Source: Treponema sp. (GTDB lineage Bacteria > Spirochaetota > Spirochaetia > Treponematales > Treponemataceae). From it: DNA of 38,676 nt. Below, piece by piece: positions 16,777 through 25,709 of this stretch. The stretch's first letter is position 1. Every line of letters starts with the position of its first letter. The notes under the pieces were generated by a model. It had not been told where the DNA came from. It made no database searches and saw only the letters and a list, made by a program, of their open reading frames with translations. Location of the stretch: positions 1 through 38,676 of the forward strand of contig JAKSTJ010000024.1 of the NCBI GenBank assembly GCA_024402635.1. The letters are read 5' to 3'. Position numbers and translations under genes: made by a program.

Positions 16777-19700
16777 TTAGAAAAGTTTTTCCTGTTGTTT
16801 TTCAAAAGTAGCCATTAAAATATAGGAATTTTTATCATTTCTGATTTTTCTAATAATTACACTATCCTGTTCAATTTTTCCAGAACCACGTAGAACATTG
16901 TATTTTAAATTAAAAATATCTTTATTGTTTTCCATAAGATTTTTAATTGCTACCATAATTACATTCTTTAAATCTTCCGGCTGAATCAATGAAATAACAT
17001 CTCTTCTTGTCCAGTTATATATTTTTGATTCTTCAAAACCACACAAATCAACAAATGGTTTATTAAATTCAATCATATCAAAATCTAAAGATTCTTTTAA
17101 TTTATATATGTCAAAACTTAAATAAAAAATACATTGAGGATGCTGGAAAGAATCTTCCTTAAAAATCAAATTTCTTTCTTCAGGAGATAATTTTTTATAT
17201 TCTTCTTTCTTCAATTCATAAACAAATTTTTCTTCAGGTTCAGGTCTTCCCCAAATATATCCTTGAATAATATCACAACCCCGTTCCTGCATAAAATCAC
17301 GCTGATCTTTTGTTTCAACACCTTCTGCAATAATACCGTCAATATTAATTTTTTTTGCCATTTCAATAATTGAGGCAATAATAGCTTCTCCACGATTAGA
17401 TGCAGCTTTGTTAATTTCAGAATTAGAATTCTTTCTTGGTTTAATAAACCCCATATCAAGTTTTAAATAATCAATATGAAGATCTTTTAATGTATTTAAT
17501 GATGAATAACCACTTCCAAAGTCATCCATTGCAAGTTTTACACCAGTAGCCTTTAATGTATTTACTCTTTCAATAAGTTTTTCCTGATCTCCAATATCAA
17601 TACTTTCTGTTATTTCAAAATGAATCTCATCTTTAATATCATCATATTCTTTTCGAAGACTTTCAATAACAGGAATAAGTTTATCATCTCTAAAACTTAC
17701 TCGGGAAATATTTACTGAAATTGGAACTGTTTTTAAGCCTTGTTTATGCCATTTTCTAACAGTTTCAAATGCCATTTTCCAGTTGTATTCATCTAATTCT
17801 TTGATAAATCCATTTTTTTCTGCAAGAGGAATAAATTCTCCAGGTGAAATAATTGTTCCATCAGGTTTAATCCATCTGCATAATGCTTCTGCACCAGAGA
17901 GTTTTTTTCTGTTAGTTCTGTACTGTGGCTGATACCATAAAGTAAATTCATTATTTTTAAGAGCAGGTTTCATTGCAGCTGTAATTTCTGCTTCCCGCTT
18001 TAATCCGTCTTTTAATTCTTTTGTAAACAATGTAAATGAAGTTTTTAAGGAATTTTTATTTATTTCCTTTTTCTCGTCTCTTGCTAAAGTTGCACAACTT
18101 ATTATTTCTGTTATAGATTCTGTTCCAGCTTTTGCTTCACATAAACCAAAACGCATTGTTACAGGGAAATTAATTCCATATTCAGAAAAATCAAGCCAGG
18201 TATTTTCATCAGAACTTCGGAAAGTACTTCTTAAATTATCATAATTATCAAGAGTATATTCAAAACAAAGAACAAAACAACCACCGTATAGACGACCACA
18301 CAATCCTTCTTCAGTTACAATTTCTCTTAATTTTGAAGCAATTCTTAATAAAATAGCATCACCTAATTTGGAACCACCAATTTCATCAATAATCTTAAAT
18401 CTGTTTATATCACCAGAACAAATTAAATAAGTTTTATCAGGATTTGATTCAATTAAATTTGTTGCAGAATTAATAAAAGCATCTTTTGTAAGTAAACCTG
18501 TCTGACTATCGATAGAAGAACGTCTTTCCATTTCTTCATTCATATAGTGAATACAGTTTTCTTTTTTGTTATATCCATAGGCAATTGCTTTTGCCATGTC
18601 ATGACAAGACTGATATCCACAGGAACCACAATCAATATGACGTTTTACAGTAACAGTTTTGTACATTTCTTTGTAAATTTCGTCATAAGTAAAAACAGGT
18701 ACATGAGGAGGTTGTTTATATCTGGAATTTAACTGACATACAAAATCATCGGCCTTAATATTGCCGAATAATTCGTTCATTCTTAAAAGATTTTCTTTCT
18801 GTTTATATAAATTGCTGAAGTTTTTATATGATTCATTTTCTTTTCGACCATAATACAAATCAACATTATTTTCATTAACAAAAGCTTTTCCAACTCCTGG
18901 ACCTCGGCGACAACCTTTATAACAGTCTTTAAAAACTGCAATATCAGGAACTAATTCGTTGTTTTCAGAATTATTAAATAGTTCCAGTTCTGTAATTGTA
19001 TCTTTTGAAATTTTTTCATATCTTTTTAATCTGGAATTTGGTTCAAAGAAATATGAATAGGTAATTTCAAGATCATCTAAAACAGGTACAATGGAATTTA
19101 ATCCCAATGATTCTAAATCAACATCTGCAGAAACCTGATTTGAATTAAGTTTTACAACACTATTTACGAATTTTGAGAAAATCATATTGTACTTAATCAG
19201 ATTTTCTTTATCGTGATATTTAATATCGTCCTTTTTTGCAGTACATGGTGATAATACAGCAAATTCATTTGTATCATTCAAATATTTTCTTGCATAAATT
19301 GCAGTACACATTAAATCTGAATGATTTGGAATAATTTTTCTAAGTAAAAATGGATAGAATAATTCCAGCTGATTAATTAATGCAGAACAATGATTTGTGA
19401 TATAAGGTCTTGATTTTTCATTATTACCTTTATTATTTAAAACATAGTTTACATTTAACCATACAGCCAGTTCAGTTCCAATATTTGAACTATATATTTT
19501 TTTTACACCCAGACTTTTTAAATAACCAAGAAATTCTTTACTACGATTTCCATATAAAACAAAAAATGAGGAATCAACTATTAATGAAATATTTTTATTG
19601 GCTTTTAAGTTTGCAAAAAAATCATCTAAATCATCATGGAAGCTTCTTGCTTTATGAACACAGGCATCAAGACATTTTCCGCAATTACTGCATTTTCTTT

Positions 19701-19836
19701 CGTCAACATTGATGACATATCTATTATTCTTTTTAACAGAAACATTAGCTCCTAAAATTGAGCAAGAGGAAATACATTTGTTACAACCTATACACAAATC
19801 ATTTGTATATATTAAGCCATTGTTATATCTAGCCAT
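16777..19836 (-). CDS. Sensory [FeFe]-hydrogenase-like / degenerate GGDEF / EAL / PAS fusion, 1019 aa
   Basis: This is probably a c-di-GMP phosphodiesterase gated by a hydrogenase-type redox or H2 sensor. Two [4Fe-4S] ferredoxin motifs are present (Cys 15, 18, 21, 25 and 49, 52, 55, 59). An H-cluster domain follows with the four expected cluster cysteines: C150 (ITNHCSAL), C198 (LSPCTAKK), C305 and C309 (FKDCYKGCRRGPG). A four-Cys Fe-S domain has C403, C406, C411 and C428. The GGDEF-like domain (about 440-600) has its signature eroded to GGCFV (518-522). The EAL domain (about 612-880) keeps E650, N709, E741, D771, D772, K792, E838 and Q858. A PAS-like domain ends the protein (about 896-1012). 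There is no signal peptide or membrane helix, so it is cytoplasmic. ATG lies three bases after the FIST gene stop with no SD, implying coupling. The front half resembles HsfB-type sensory hydrogenases; coupling to EAL output is the unusual part. Confidence 0.9.
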   Translation of the reverse strand: MARYNNGLIYTNDLCIGCNKCISSCSILGANVSVKKNNRYVINVDERKCSNCGKCLDACVHKARSFHDDLDDFFANLKANKNISLIVDSSFFVLYGNRSKEFLGYLKSLGVKKIYSSNIGTELAVWLNVNYVLNNKGNNEKSRPYITNHCSALINQLELFYPFLLRKIIPNHSDLMCTAIYARKYLNDTNEFAVLSPCTAKKDDIKYHDKENLIKYNMIFSKFVNSVVKLNSNQVSADVDLESLGLNSIVPVLDDLEITYSYFFEPNSRLKRYEKISKDTITELELFNNSENNELVPDIAVFKDCYKGCRRGPGVGKAFVNENNVDLYYGRKENESYKNFSNLYKQKENLLRMNELFGNIKADDFVCQLNSRYKQPPHVPVFTYDEIYKEMYKTVTVKRHIDCGSCGYQSCHDMAKAIAYGYNKKENCIHYMNEEMERRSSIDSQTGLLTKDAFINSATNLIESNPDKTYLICSGDINRFKIIDEIGGSKLGDAILLRIASKLREIVTEEGLCGRLYGGCFVLCFEYTLDNYDNLRSTFRSSDENTWLDFSEYGINFPVTMRFGLCEAKAGTESITEIISCATLARDEKKEINKNSLKTSFTLFTKELKDGLKREAEITAAMKPALKNNEFTLWYQPQYRTNRKKLSGAEALCRWIKPDGTIISPGEFIPLAEKNGFIKELDEYNWKMAFETVRKWHKQGLKTVPISVNISRVSFRDDKLIPVIESLRKEYDDIKDEIHFEITESIDIGDQEKLIERVNTLKATGVKLAMDDFGSGYSSLNTLKDLHIDYLKLDMGFIKPRKNSNSEINKAASNRGEAIIASIIEMAKKINIDGIIAEGVETKDQRDFMQERGCDIIQGYIWGRPEPEEKFVYELKKEEYKKLSPEERNLIFKEDSFQHPQCIFYLSFDIYKLKESLDFDMIEFNKPFVDLCGFEESKIYNWTRRDVISLIQPEDLKNVIMVAIKNLMENNKDIFNLKYNVLRGSGKIEQDSVIIRKIRNDKNSYILMATFEKQQEKLF

Positions 19837-19839
19837 TTT

Positions 19840-20955
19840 TTATTCAAATAAGGCGAGAACCATTGTCTGATTCATATGATCAGATCTAAGTTGTTCCCCA
19901 AATCCTGTTACTCCTATGAAATTACCACAATCAGATTTCAAAATATCTATAAATTTATCAAGAAGTTGCATTTTTTCAAAAAGACGAGTTCTTGCATAGC
20001 AATTTACTACTAATCCAAAAGATGGATTTTCAAGTTTTTCTTTTAATGCAGCATTTGTTTTTTTCCAAACATTTTCAATATCATCCAATTCCAATAAGGC
20101 CACATTTGAACGATTATATATAGTTGCAAAATAAGATATGGAACCGTCCTCATAAATTTTGTTTACTTCGGTAATAAACGGGTCATCATTTATAATTCTA
20201 CCCATTGTATGAGTAGTAAAATATTCAGTAAGATTTGATACAGGAATTCCGGTAGCTTCAGAAATAGCATTTGCAGCAGGTTTATCATCCAATTCATAAA
20301 CTCTACATTCTTCACAGTCTACATCTGTAGTTTTAAATGTATGATTAGTTCTCTTGAATATATTTTCTCTGGTAAAAATTATTTTTCCATTAAGATTTTT
20401 AATGATCGCAAAAACGGCTGTTTTTTTGTATATATCACCATTTAAAGATACAATTCCATAATTATCCAGATTACTCATTCCACTGGAACCACCAATTATT
20501 GGAATTTTTTTTCCATTAAAACCTTTTTTTAAAGTATCAAGAACAAGCCCTTCTTTTCCATAAACTGCTGTAGAAAAACAAACACAACAACAGTTTTCTT
20601 CATTTTCAATTCCTTTTACAGCTTGTTTTACATGATTAACATAATTAGCAGGATAAACATCAATATAGAATAATACTCCAGAAGTAACTTCTATGCCAGA
20701 ATAAATGGCCATTGCGGAAAACCCCTCTGTTCCATGACCTTTTGAAGTAAGATTACGATAAGTGGTTGAACCAATTGTTGTTGCATTAGGAAAAGTCTGT
20801 TTAATGTTCTTGCTATAATACCAGAAATCCTTTTCTGTTGAAAAGAATATAATGAGGATTGGCTCAGATTCATTAGATTTTAACTTTTTTACTACTTCAT
20901 CAAAAGCATTTTCAGGTTGCTCTTGACTACTATAAGCAACGACACATCTTTGCAT
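19840..20955 (-). CDS. FIST-domain sensor protein, 371 aa
   Basis: This is a cytoplasmic FIST sensor: the N-terminal FIST region (about 30-190, with FPNATTIGSTTYRNLTSKG and KIPIIGGSSGMSNLDNYG) is followed by FIST_C (about 210-360, with NPSFGLVVNCYARTRLF and FIGVTGFGEQL). FIST proteins are signal-input modules found alone or fused to kinases and c-di-GMP enzymes; some (NosP group) bind haem and NO. I cannot assign a ligand here, and haem binding is not shown. No catalytic output domain is present, so it probably acts on its partner, the EAL fusion encoded three bases downstream. Its own promoter lies directly upstream, with a leader of only a few bases and no SD. Confidence 0.88.
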   Translation of the reverse strand: MQRCVVAYSSQEQPENAFDEVVKKLKSNESEPILIIFFSTEKDFWYYSKNIKQTFPNATTIGSTTYRNLTSKGHGTEGFSAMAIYSGIEVTSGVLFYIDVYPANYVNHVKQAVKGIENEENCCCVCFSTAVYGKEGLVLDTLKKGFNGKKIPIIGGSSGMSNLDNYGIVSLNGDIYKKTAVFAIIKNLNGKIIFTRENIFKRTNHTFKTTDVDCEECRVYELDDKPAANAISEATGIPVSNLTEYFTTHTMGRIINDDPFITEVNKIYEDGSISYFATIYNRSNVALLELDDIENVWKKTNAALKEKLENPSFGLVVNCYARTRLFEKMQLLDKFIDILKSDCGNFIGVTGFGEQLRSDHMNQTMVLALFE

Positions 20956-20964
20956 ATTAAATTC

Positions 20965-20993
20965 ATTATATTAGCAAAGTGTTCTTAATTCAA
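20965..20993 (-). promoter_or_regulatory. Promoter of the FIST / EAL-fusion operon
   Basis: TTGAAT (20988-20993), a 17-base spacer and perfect TATAAT (20965-20970) on the minus strand, then nine bases to ATG 20955. The predicted 5' leader is about two or three bases. It begins just after the stop of the secreted-protein gene at 21011. Confidence 0.65.
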
Positions 20994-21010
20994 GAAATTT
21001 AAACTGCTAA

Positions 21011-22405
21011 TTATTCAATATCTGATAAAATTTTTCCATTTAAATAACTAAGCCAACCGTTATAGATATTTATAACATACCATCTGTCATCAATTTTCTT
21101 AAGTTTTATTTCAGATATTTCTTTATAACTTTCACCTTTTATTTCGCCATTAAGACATATCATAACTGGAATTTCATAGGATTCATTATCATATGTATTA
21201 ATTATAAAGATTTCAAGGTTTTTATAATCTTTAATTGATGCAGGAATATTATCATCTAAATTAATTTCCAGGTGTTGTGATGCAGAAAAACCTAAAAGTT
21301 CTTTATACATTATTGTATTTGAAAGATATGATGATAAAAATGATTTTACAACCTCTATTGGATTTGAAAAATCAGGATAATAAGAATCGTAATACCAGTA
21401 ATTATCAATATTCAAATAAGATGTATTTTCTAAACTTCTAAAATCAGGATTTTCTAAATTGTCATACAATATATTAGTTAATTCCGGGAATTTTGCTAAA
21501 TCATCTTCTTCTATAACAACAAAATTTTCATCATTAATTATATCATATAAACCAAATTCATCTTCTATTTCAATAGAATCCTGAGGTTCCATTCTTCCCC
21601 ATTCATCTACAAGCCAGGTAACCCCTGTAGAAACTGGATTGTAAGTATAAGAAGGTTTATTTGAATCATTCTGAGTTTCTGTAACTGTAGAACTTTCTTC
21701 TATTTCAAAAATTTCTTCAGAATTTTCTGGAATAAATTTCTGTAAATATTCTGAACAATAAATGGATGTCATATCTTCAGAAAGAATTTCAGTTTCAGGG
21801 GAAACATTCTCAAAAACATTTTCTCTTATACCGCTTTCATTCCAAACATAAACTGTCATTAAATTTGAACAATTCTTACAAAGATTTGACGGAAGTTTTG
21901 AATTAAGCATATCTCCAAGATACAACCAGTAAAGATTATCCAGATTCACAAATGAATCTTCCGGTAAACCATATTTTTCAGAATCTGAAGAATTTTCAAA
22001 ATAACAATTGGAAATATCAACACAAACCATTTTATTTTCAATAGATTTTACCATATCAGCAATTGCGTCAATATTTTCTTTTGAAAGGATTATGTTTTCG
22101 TAATATAAATATGCAACAGGACCATCTATATAAACTGATGAACCGTCTTCATAAATTTTATGAAGTTTTTCTATCATCTGTTTTTTTATAAATTCCTTTT
22201 TCTCACCATTATAAATATCAGGAATATTACTTGTATTAAAAAATTTTATATAATAAGTTCCTGCTTTTTTAATATTAAACTGATTTTCAATATTATAATC
22301 ATAAACTGGAACAAATGAAGAAATTTCAGCTTCTTCATTCTGTGCAAATTGTGAAAATTGAATAGTTATAAAAATTAATAATATAAAGAACAGTCGTTTT
22401 TTCAT
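21011..22405 (-). CDS. Secreted protein with possible LRR-like segment, 464 aa
   Basis: The Sec signal peptide (about 1-21, KKRLFFILLIFITIQFSQFAQ) has no lipobox Cys, so it is probably released or periplasmic. Residues of about 110-200 show a pattern reminiscent of diverged leucine-rich repeats (CVDISNCYF, FVNLDNLYWLYLG, LCKNCSNLMTVYVWNESGI). A Glu/Ser/Thr-rich linker follows (about 230-260), then a C-terminal domain (about 350-460) ending in EIKLKKIDDRWYVINIYNGWL, which looks like an NTF2-like or immunity-type fold. Function unknown. A weak GGAAAA SD precedes the ATG, which lies just behind the hisS-side terminator. Confidence 0.7.
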   Translation of the reverse strand: MKKRLFFILLIFITIQFSQFAQNEEAEISSFVPVYDYNIENQFNIKKAGTYYIKFFNTSNIPDIYNGEKKEFIKKQMIEKLHKIYEDGSSVYIDGPVAYLYYENIILSKENIDAIADMVKSIENKMVCVDISNCYFENSSDSEKYGLPEDSFVNLDNLYWLYLGDMLNSKLPSNLCKNCSNLMTVYVWNESGIRENVFENVSPETEILSEDMTSIYCSEYLQKFIPENSEEIFEIEESSTVTETQNDSNKPSYTYNPVSTGVTWLVDEWGRMEPQDSIEIEDEFGLYDIINDENFVVIEEDDLAKFPELTNILYDNLENPDFRSLENTSYLNIDNYWYYDSYYPDFSNPIEVVKSFLSSYLSNTIMYKELLGFSASQHLEINLDDNIPASIKDYKNLEIFIINTYDNESYEIPVMICLNGEIKGESYKEISEIKLKKIDDRWYVINIYNGWLSYLNGKILSDIE

Positions 22406-22421
22406 TGCAAAAATTTTCCAT

Positions 22422-22450
22422 AAAAAAAGCCAGTCTTGATTCAGACCGGC
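22422..22450 (-). terminator. Rho-independent terminator after hisS
   Basis: Minus-strand stem GCCGGTCT / AGACTGGC (8 bp, one G-U) with a six-base loop, followed by seven T. It sits 13 bases after the hisS stop and ends the transcript running from 27994 or from hisS. Confidence 0.87.
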
Positions 22451-22462
22451 ATTATTTTCAGA

Positions 22463-23764
22463 TTATTTATTAATAATAGCAACAGCTTCATCAATAGTTA
22501 AACTATTAAACATCTCTCTGGTTTCAAGTTTTTTTAAAGATAAAGTATTATTTTTTACATCTTCATCATTAATCAAAACTCCCCAAGGAACATTTTTAGC
22601 TTCTGTAACATTATACTGCTGATTCATTTTCTTTGGTTCAGGGAAAACTTCAACTGAAATTCCTTTGGCTCTTAATCCTGCTGCAACTTTTTGATATGCC
22701 ATCATATGAGCAGCATTTTGACAGAAAATTTCAACCTGAAGGAAACTTCCTTTTTTCTCTGATTTCCCAAGCTGTTCTAGTCCAGCAATAAGTCTATCCA
22801 AACCAATAGACATTCCTACTCCTGGAACTTTTTCTTTCATATAAAGACCAGCAAGATTATCATATCTACCACCTGAACAAACAGAACCAATAGAAGGAAG
22901 ATCATTTAAGAAAGTTTCATAAATAACACCTGTATAATAATCAAGACCTCTGGTAATTGATGGATCTAGAACATAAGTGCTTTCAATTCCTGCAGCTTCC
23001 ATCATTGCATAAATATCTTTCATACGCTGAGTATCTTCACCAGGACCACCAGCCATTGTTTCCAATGTTGAAAGAATTTCAAGGAACGAACCTGAAGCTG
23101 AAATGTATTTTAATATTTCAGAAGCCTTAGATTCATCTCCTGTAAATTCAACAAGTTCTTTTACAACAACTTCCTGACCAACTTTTGCAAGTTTATCAAC
23201 GGAACGTAAAATATCTTCGGATTTATCTAAAACACCAAGTTTATTTAAGAAACGATTAAAAATTCCACGATGGTTTACATGAATTGTAATATTTGAAACA
23301 TCAATTGCATTTAAAGCACATTTCATTACATTTAATATTTCAAAATCAGCAGCAGCACTGTCAGAACCAACAGTATCAACATCACACTGAACAAATTCTC
23401 TATATCGTCCAGCCTGAGGTTTTTCACCACGCCAAACTTTTGCAATATGATATCGTTTGAATGGAAGATAAAGTTCAGAAAAATGTTCTGCTGTGAATCT
23501 TGCAAATGGAACAGTTAAATCAAAACGCATAGCAACATCACGGCCGCCATTATCCTGAAATCTAAAAACCTGTTTTTCTGTTTCACCATTGCTTTTTCTT
23601 AAAAGAATTTCTGTATATTCAAGAACAGGAGTATCAATTGGAACAAAGCCAAATGAACGATAAACCTGAGTAATTTTTTCCTGCAAAACATCTCTTTGAA
23701 TTTCTGCAGCTGGTAAAAAATCACGAAAACCTTTTAATACTTTTGGTTGAATTAAGTCACTCAT
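22463..23764 (-). CDS. hisS: Histidyl-tRNA synthetase, 433 aa
   Basis: This class II synthetase charges tRNA-His. Seen are PKVLKGFRDFLP at the N-terminus, VAMRFDLTVPFARF (motif 2 side), the histidine-specific LDYYTGVIYE and CSGGRYDNLAGLY blocks, GVGMSIGLDRLI (motif 3) and an anticodon-binding domain with VFPEPKKMNQQYNVTEAKNVPW. An upstream in-frame start at 23800 would add 12 residues unlike the family. MSDLIQPKVLKGFRD at 23764 is preferred although it lacks an SD; a -10 box ends seven bases before it. Confidence 0.95.
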   Translation of the reverse strand: MSDLIQPKVLKGFRDFLPAAEIQRDVLQEKITQVYRSFGFVPIDTPVLEYTEILLRKSNGETEKQVFRFQDNGGRDVAMRFDLTVPFARFTAEHFSELYLPFKRYHIAKVWRGEKPQAGRYREFVQCDVDTVGSDSAAADFEILNVMKCALNAIDVSNITIHVNHRGIFNRFLNKLGVLDKSEDILRSVDKLAKVGQEVVVKELVEFTGDESKASEILKYISASGSFLEILSTLETMAGGPGEDTQRMKDIYAMMEAAGIESTYVLDPSITRGLDYYTGVIYETFLNDLPSIGSVCSGGRYDNLAGLYMKEKVPGVGMSIGLDRLIAGLEQLGKSEKKGSFLQVEIFCQNAAHMMAYQKVAAGLRAKGISVEVFPEPKKMNQQYNVTEAKNVPWGVLINDEDVKNNTLSLKKLETREMFNSLTIDEAVAIINK

Positions 23765-23771
23765 AATGGTA

Positions 23772-23800
23772 ATAATACCGAAAACAGTTAAATAATACAA
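23772..23800 (-). promoter_or_regulatory. Putative leaderless promoter of hisS
   Basis: TTGTAT (23795-23800), 17 bases, TATTAT (23772-23777) on the minus strand, then exactly seven bases to ATG 23764. No SD. Transcription would start at the A of ATG. Confidence 0.5.
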
Positions 23801-23810
23801 TAAAGCAAAA

Positions 23811-24929
23811 CTAGAATAAGAAATCAGTTAATTGAACGCCTGCACCTTTTTCAACTTTTTTAGAAAGTTTTTTTCCTACAAGCAAATCATAATATTCAGG
23901 ACTAATTCCAGGAGTCAGTATTTTTTCCGTCCTTAAAATAGAAATGTCATTTCCGGAAATGATATGGCCAGATTCAAAGGATTCCATAAAATGAAGACTT
24001 CTGTTAGTTCTTCCGTAATTCATTTTTTCAGCAGGAGCTAAAAATTTTATTCCACTACCAATAATTTTTTCAACTTTCTCAATTCCAACGGCCTCAGCAA
24101 ACTGCTCTTTTATTTTCTGTAAGCCAATTTCTTTTCCATAATGCCTTATTGCAGCTTCACTTTGATGAATAACATGAACCATTAATGCAAACTGTTCTGG
24201 TTCTAATGCAACAGGATCATCAAGTCCTTCAGTTTGTCGGCTTAATGTAATATGTTTTTCGACAATGCTTCCACCACAACCAATTGAAATTGCAGGAACT
24301 AACATTGGATCTAAACTGTGATCACTTACACCACATTCAATACCAAAAATTGAAGATAAATTTGTAATCAGCTTTAAATTATATTCTTCTTCAGGTGCCG
24401 GATAACTTGTTACGCAATGCAATAGAGAAACATTTTCTGTACCTAAAATGTCCAGAGTTTTTTCAATATCACTCAATTTTGAAACACCGCTGGATAAAAT
24501 TACAGGAACTGGTGATTTTCCCTGTTTTTTCTGCTCACTGCGATAATCTCTTAAAACTTTAAGCATTTCATAGTGATTTAATTCAGGAGAAGCAATTTTT
24601 ACTATATCAGGATTTATTTCCAGTAATTCATTTAAGCTTTTAATACCAAAAGGAGAACAGCAGAATTTACAATTCTTTAAATGAACATATTCAAGCATTT
24701 CTTTATAAAATTCTTTTTTACATTCAAGCTGTTTAAATCTTTCATATAAAGGTATATCACCTGTTGGAAGTTTTACAAAACCAGTATCAGGATGAAGAAT
24801 TTCATCAGCATAAACCCACTGAAACTTTACAGCATCAGCCCCGGAAGCTGCAGAGGCATCTATTAATTCAAAAGCTTTTTTTTTCGATCCTTCGTGAGAA
24901 GTTCCGATTTCTGCAATTATTAAAGACAA
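23811..24929 (-). CDS. neuB: NeuB-family N-acylneuraminate (sialic acid-type) synthase, 372 aa
   Basis: This PEP-dependent aldolase condenses a hexosamine-type sugar with phosphoenolpyruvate to a nonulosonic acid. The TIM barrel shows EIGTSHEGSKKKAFELIDA, GADAVKFQW, CKFCCSPFG, VKIASPELNHYEML, PVILSSGVS, LLHCVTSYPAPEEEYNL, GVSDHSLD and EKHITLSRQTEGLDDP. The C-terminal SAF/antifreeze-like domain (YGRTNRSLHF onwards) is complete. The start is TTG with AAGGAA seven bases upstream; no ATG fits. It is the last gene of a six-gene operon and none of the usual partner genes (epimerase, CMP transferase) is in the window, so the actual product (sialic, legionaminic, pseudaminic or other) is open. A role in surface or flagellin glycosylation is conceivable. 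Confidence 0.88.
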   Translation of the reverse strand: MSLIIAEIGTSHEGSKKKAFELIDASAASGADAVKFQWVYADEILHPDTGFVKLPTGDIPLYERFKQLECKKEFYKEMLEYVHLKNCKFCCSPFGIKSLNELLEINPDIVKIASPELNHYEMLKVLRDYRSEQKKQGKSPVPVILSSGVSKLSDIEKTLDILGTENVSLLHCVTSYPAPEEEYNLKLITNLSSIFGIECGVSDHSLDPMLVPAISIGCGGSIVEKHITLSRQTEGLDDPVALEPEQFALMVHVIHQSEAAIRHYGKEIGLQKIKEQFAEAVGIEKVEKIIGSGIKFLAPAEKMNYGRTNRSLHFMESFESGHIISGNDISILRTEKILTPGISPEYYDLLVGKKLSKKVEKGAGVQLTDFLF

Positions 24930-24933
24930 ATTA

Positions 24934-25287
24934 TTATTCCTTTAAACGATTTGCTTCTGTCTGAGCTTTCATTCTATTACTAAAAATAGATACAGAACTT
25001 GAAGGAAGCCATCCGGTTTCAAATTTATACCATACAAATTTATCATCATCTATTGATTTACTTAAAACCTGTAAAATTTCACCTTTTCTAACATGTCCGG
25101 TTGCTTCTGAATGCCAGTCATAAGTTTCTCTGTATGTTACATATTGATCAGTAACTAAAGCCCATGAAATATCAGGAGCTAATGCCAGAGGAAATGAATT
25201 ATCAAAAACAATTTCTTTATTGTTATTTTTAGCAGAACAACCTACAAAAAGAAGAATACAAAATACTAATAATAAAACTTTTTTCAT
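24934..25287 (-). CDS. SH3-domain lipoprotein, 117 aa
   Basis: Signal with lipobox FVGC, lipidated Cys 17. The mature part (about 40-100) looks like one bacterial SH3 domain: YVTYRETYDWHSEATGHVRKGEILQVL followed by WYKFETGWLPSSSVSIF. Such domains usually bind peptidoglycan or peptides. It lies three bases after the Nudix stop (TAG AAA ATG), so it is coupled, and four bases before neuB. Confidence 0.8.
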   Translation of the reverse strand: MKKVLLLVFCILLFVGCSAKNNNKEIVFDNSFPLALAPDISWALVTDQYVTYRETYDWHSEATGHVRKGEILQVLSKSIDDDKFVWYKFETGWLPSSSVSIFSNRMKAQTEANRLKE

Positions 25288-25290
25288 TTT

Positions 25291-25692
25291 CTAACCGTTT
25301 ATTTTCTTCATGATTTCAGGATAAATCATCAAATCTGAATCAACAAAATTTAATGATGGAATTTCTGATGGATCAATCCATTTATAATCTGTATGTTCTG
25401 TAAGTTCAAAAGCTTTTTCAATACCATCGTGAGGGAACTTTACAAAAAAAGCATCCAATGTACATTTTTTACCTTTATGTTCAAATATACCTGAAGTTAT
25501 TTTTTCACCAACTTCTACAGTAACTCCAAATTCTTCCTGCATTTCTCGTACAATTGCTGTATTAAAATCCTCTCCTTCTTCAATTTTTCCACCAGGAAAT
25601 TCCCATCTGCCACCCATGTCTCCAACATTTTGTCTTTTAGCAATAAAAAGTTTTCCATCTTTACAGGCAATACATGCAATTGAACTACTCAT
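25291..25692 (-). CDS. mutT: Nudix hydrolase, MutT-like, 133 aa
   Basis: This is a Nudix pyrophosphohydrolase, probably cleansing oxidised dNTPs. A complete Nudix box GX5EX7REUXEEXGU starts at Gly 35 (GKIEEGEDFNTAIVRE then MQEEFGV). It is preceded by RWEFPGG, which is typical of MutT. The C-terminal half is short with a YKWIDPSEIPSLNFVDSD block. AAAGGAA SD. It sits in the middle of the lipoprotein-neuB operon, so the substrate might instead be a nucleotide sugar, but the sequence favours MutT. Confidence 0.88.
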   Translation of the reverse strand: MSSSIACIACKDGKLFIAKRQNVGDMGGRWEFPGGKIEEGEDFNTAIVREMQEEFGVTVEVGEKITSGIFEHKGKKCTLDAFFVKFPHDGIEKAFELTEHTDYKWIDPSEIPSLNFVDSDLMIYPEIMKKING

Positions 25693-25709
25693 AGTTATTA
25701 TTCCTTTAA

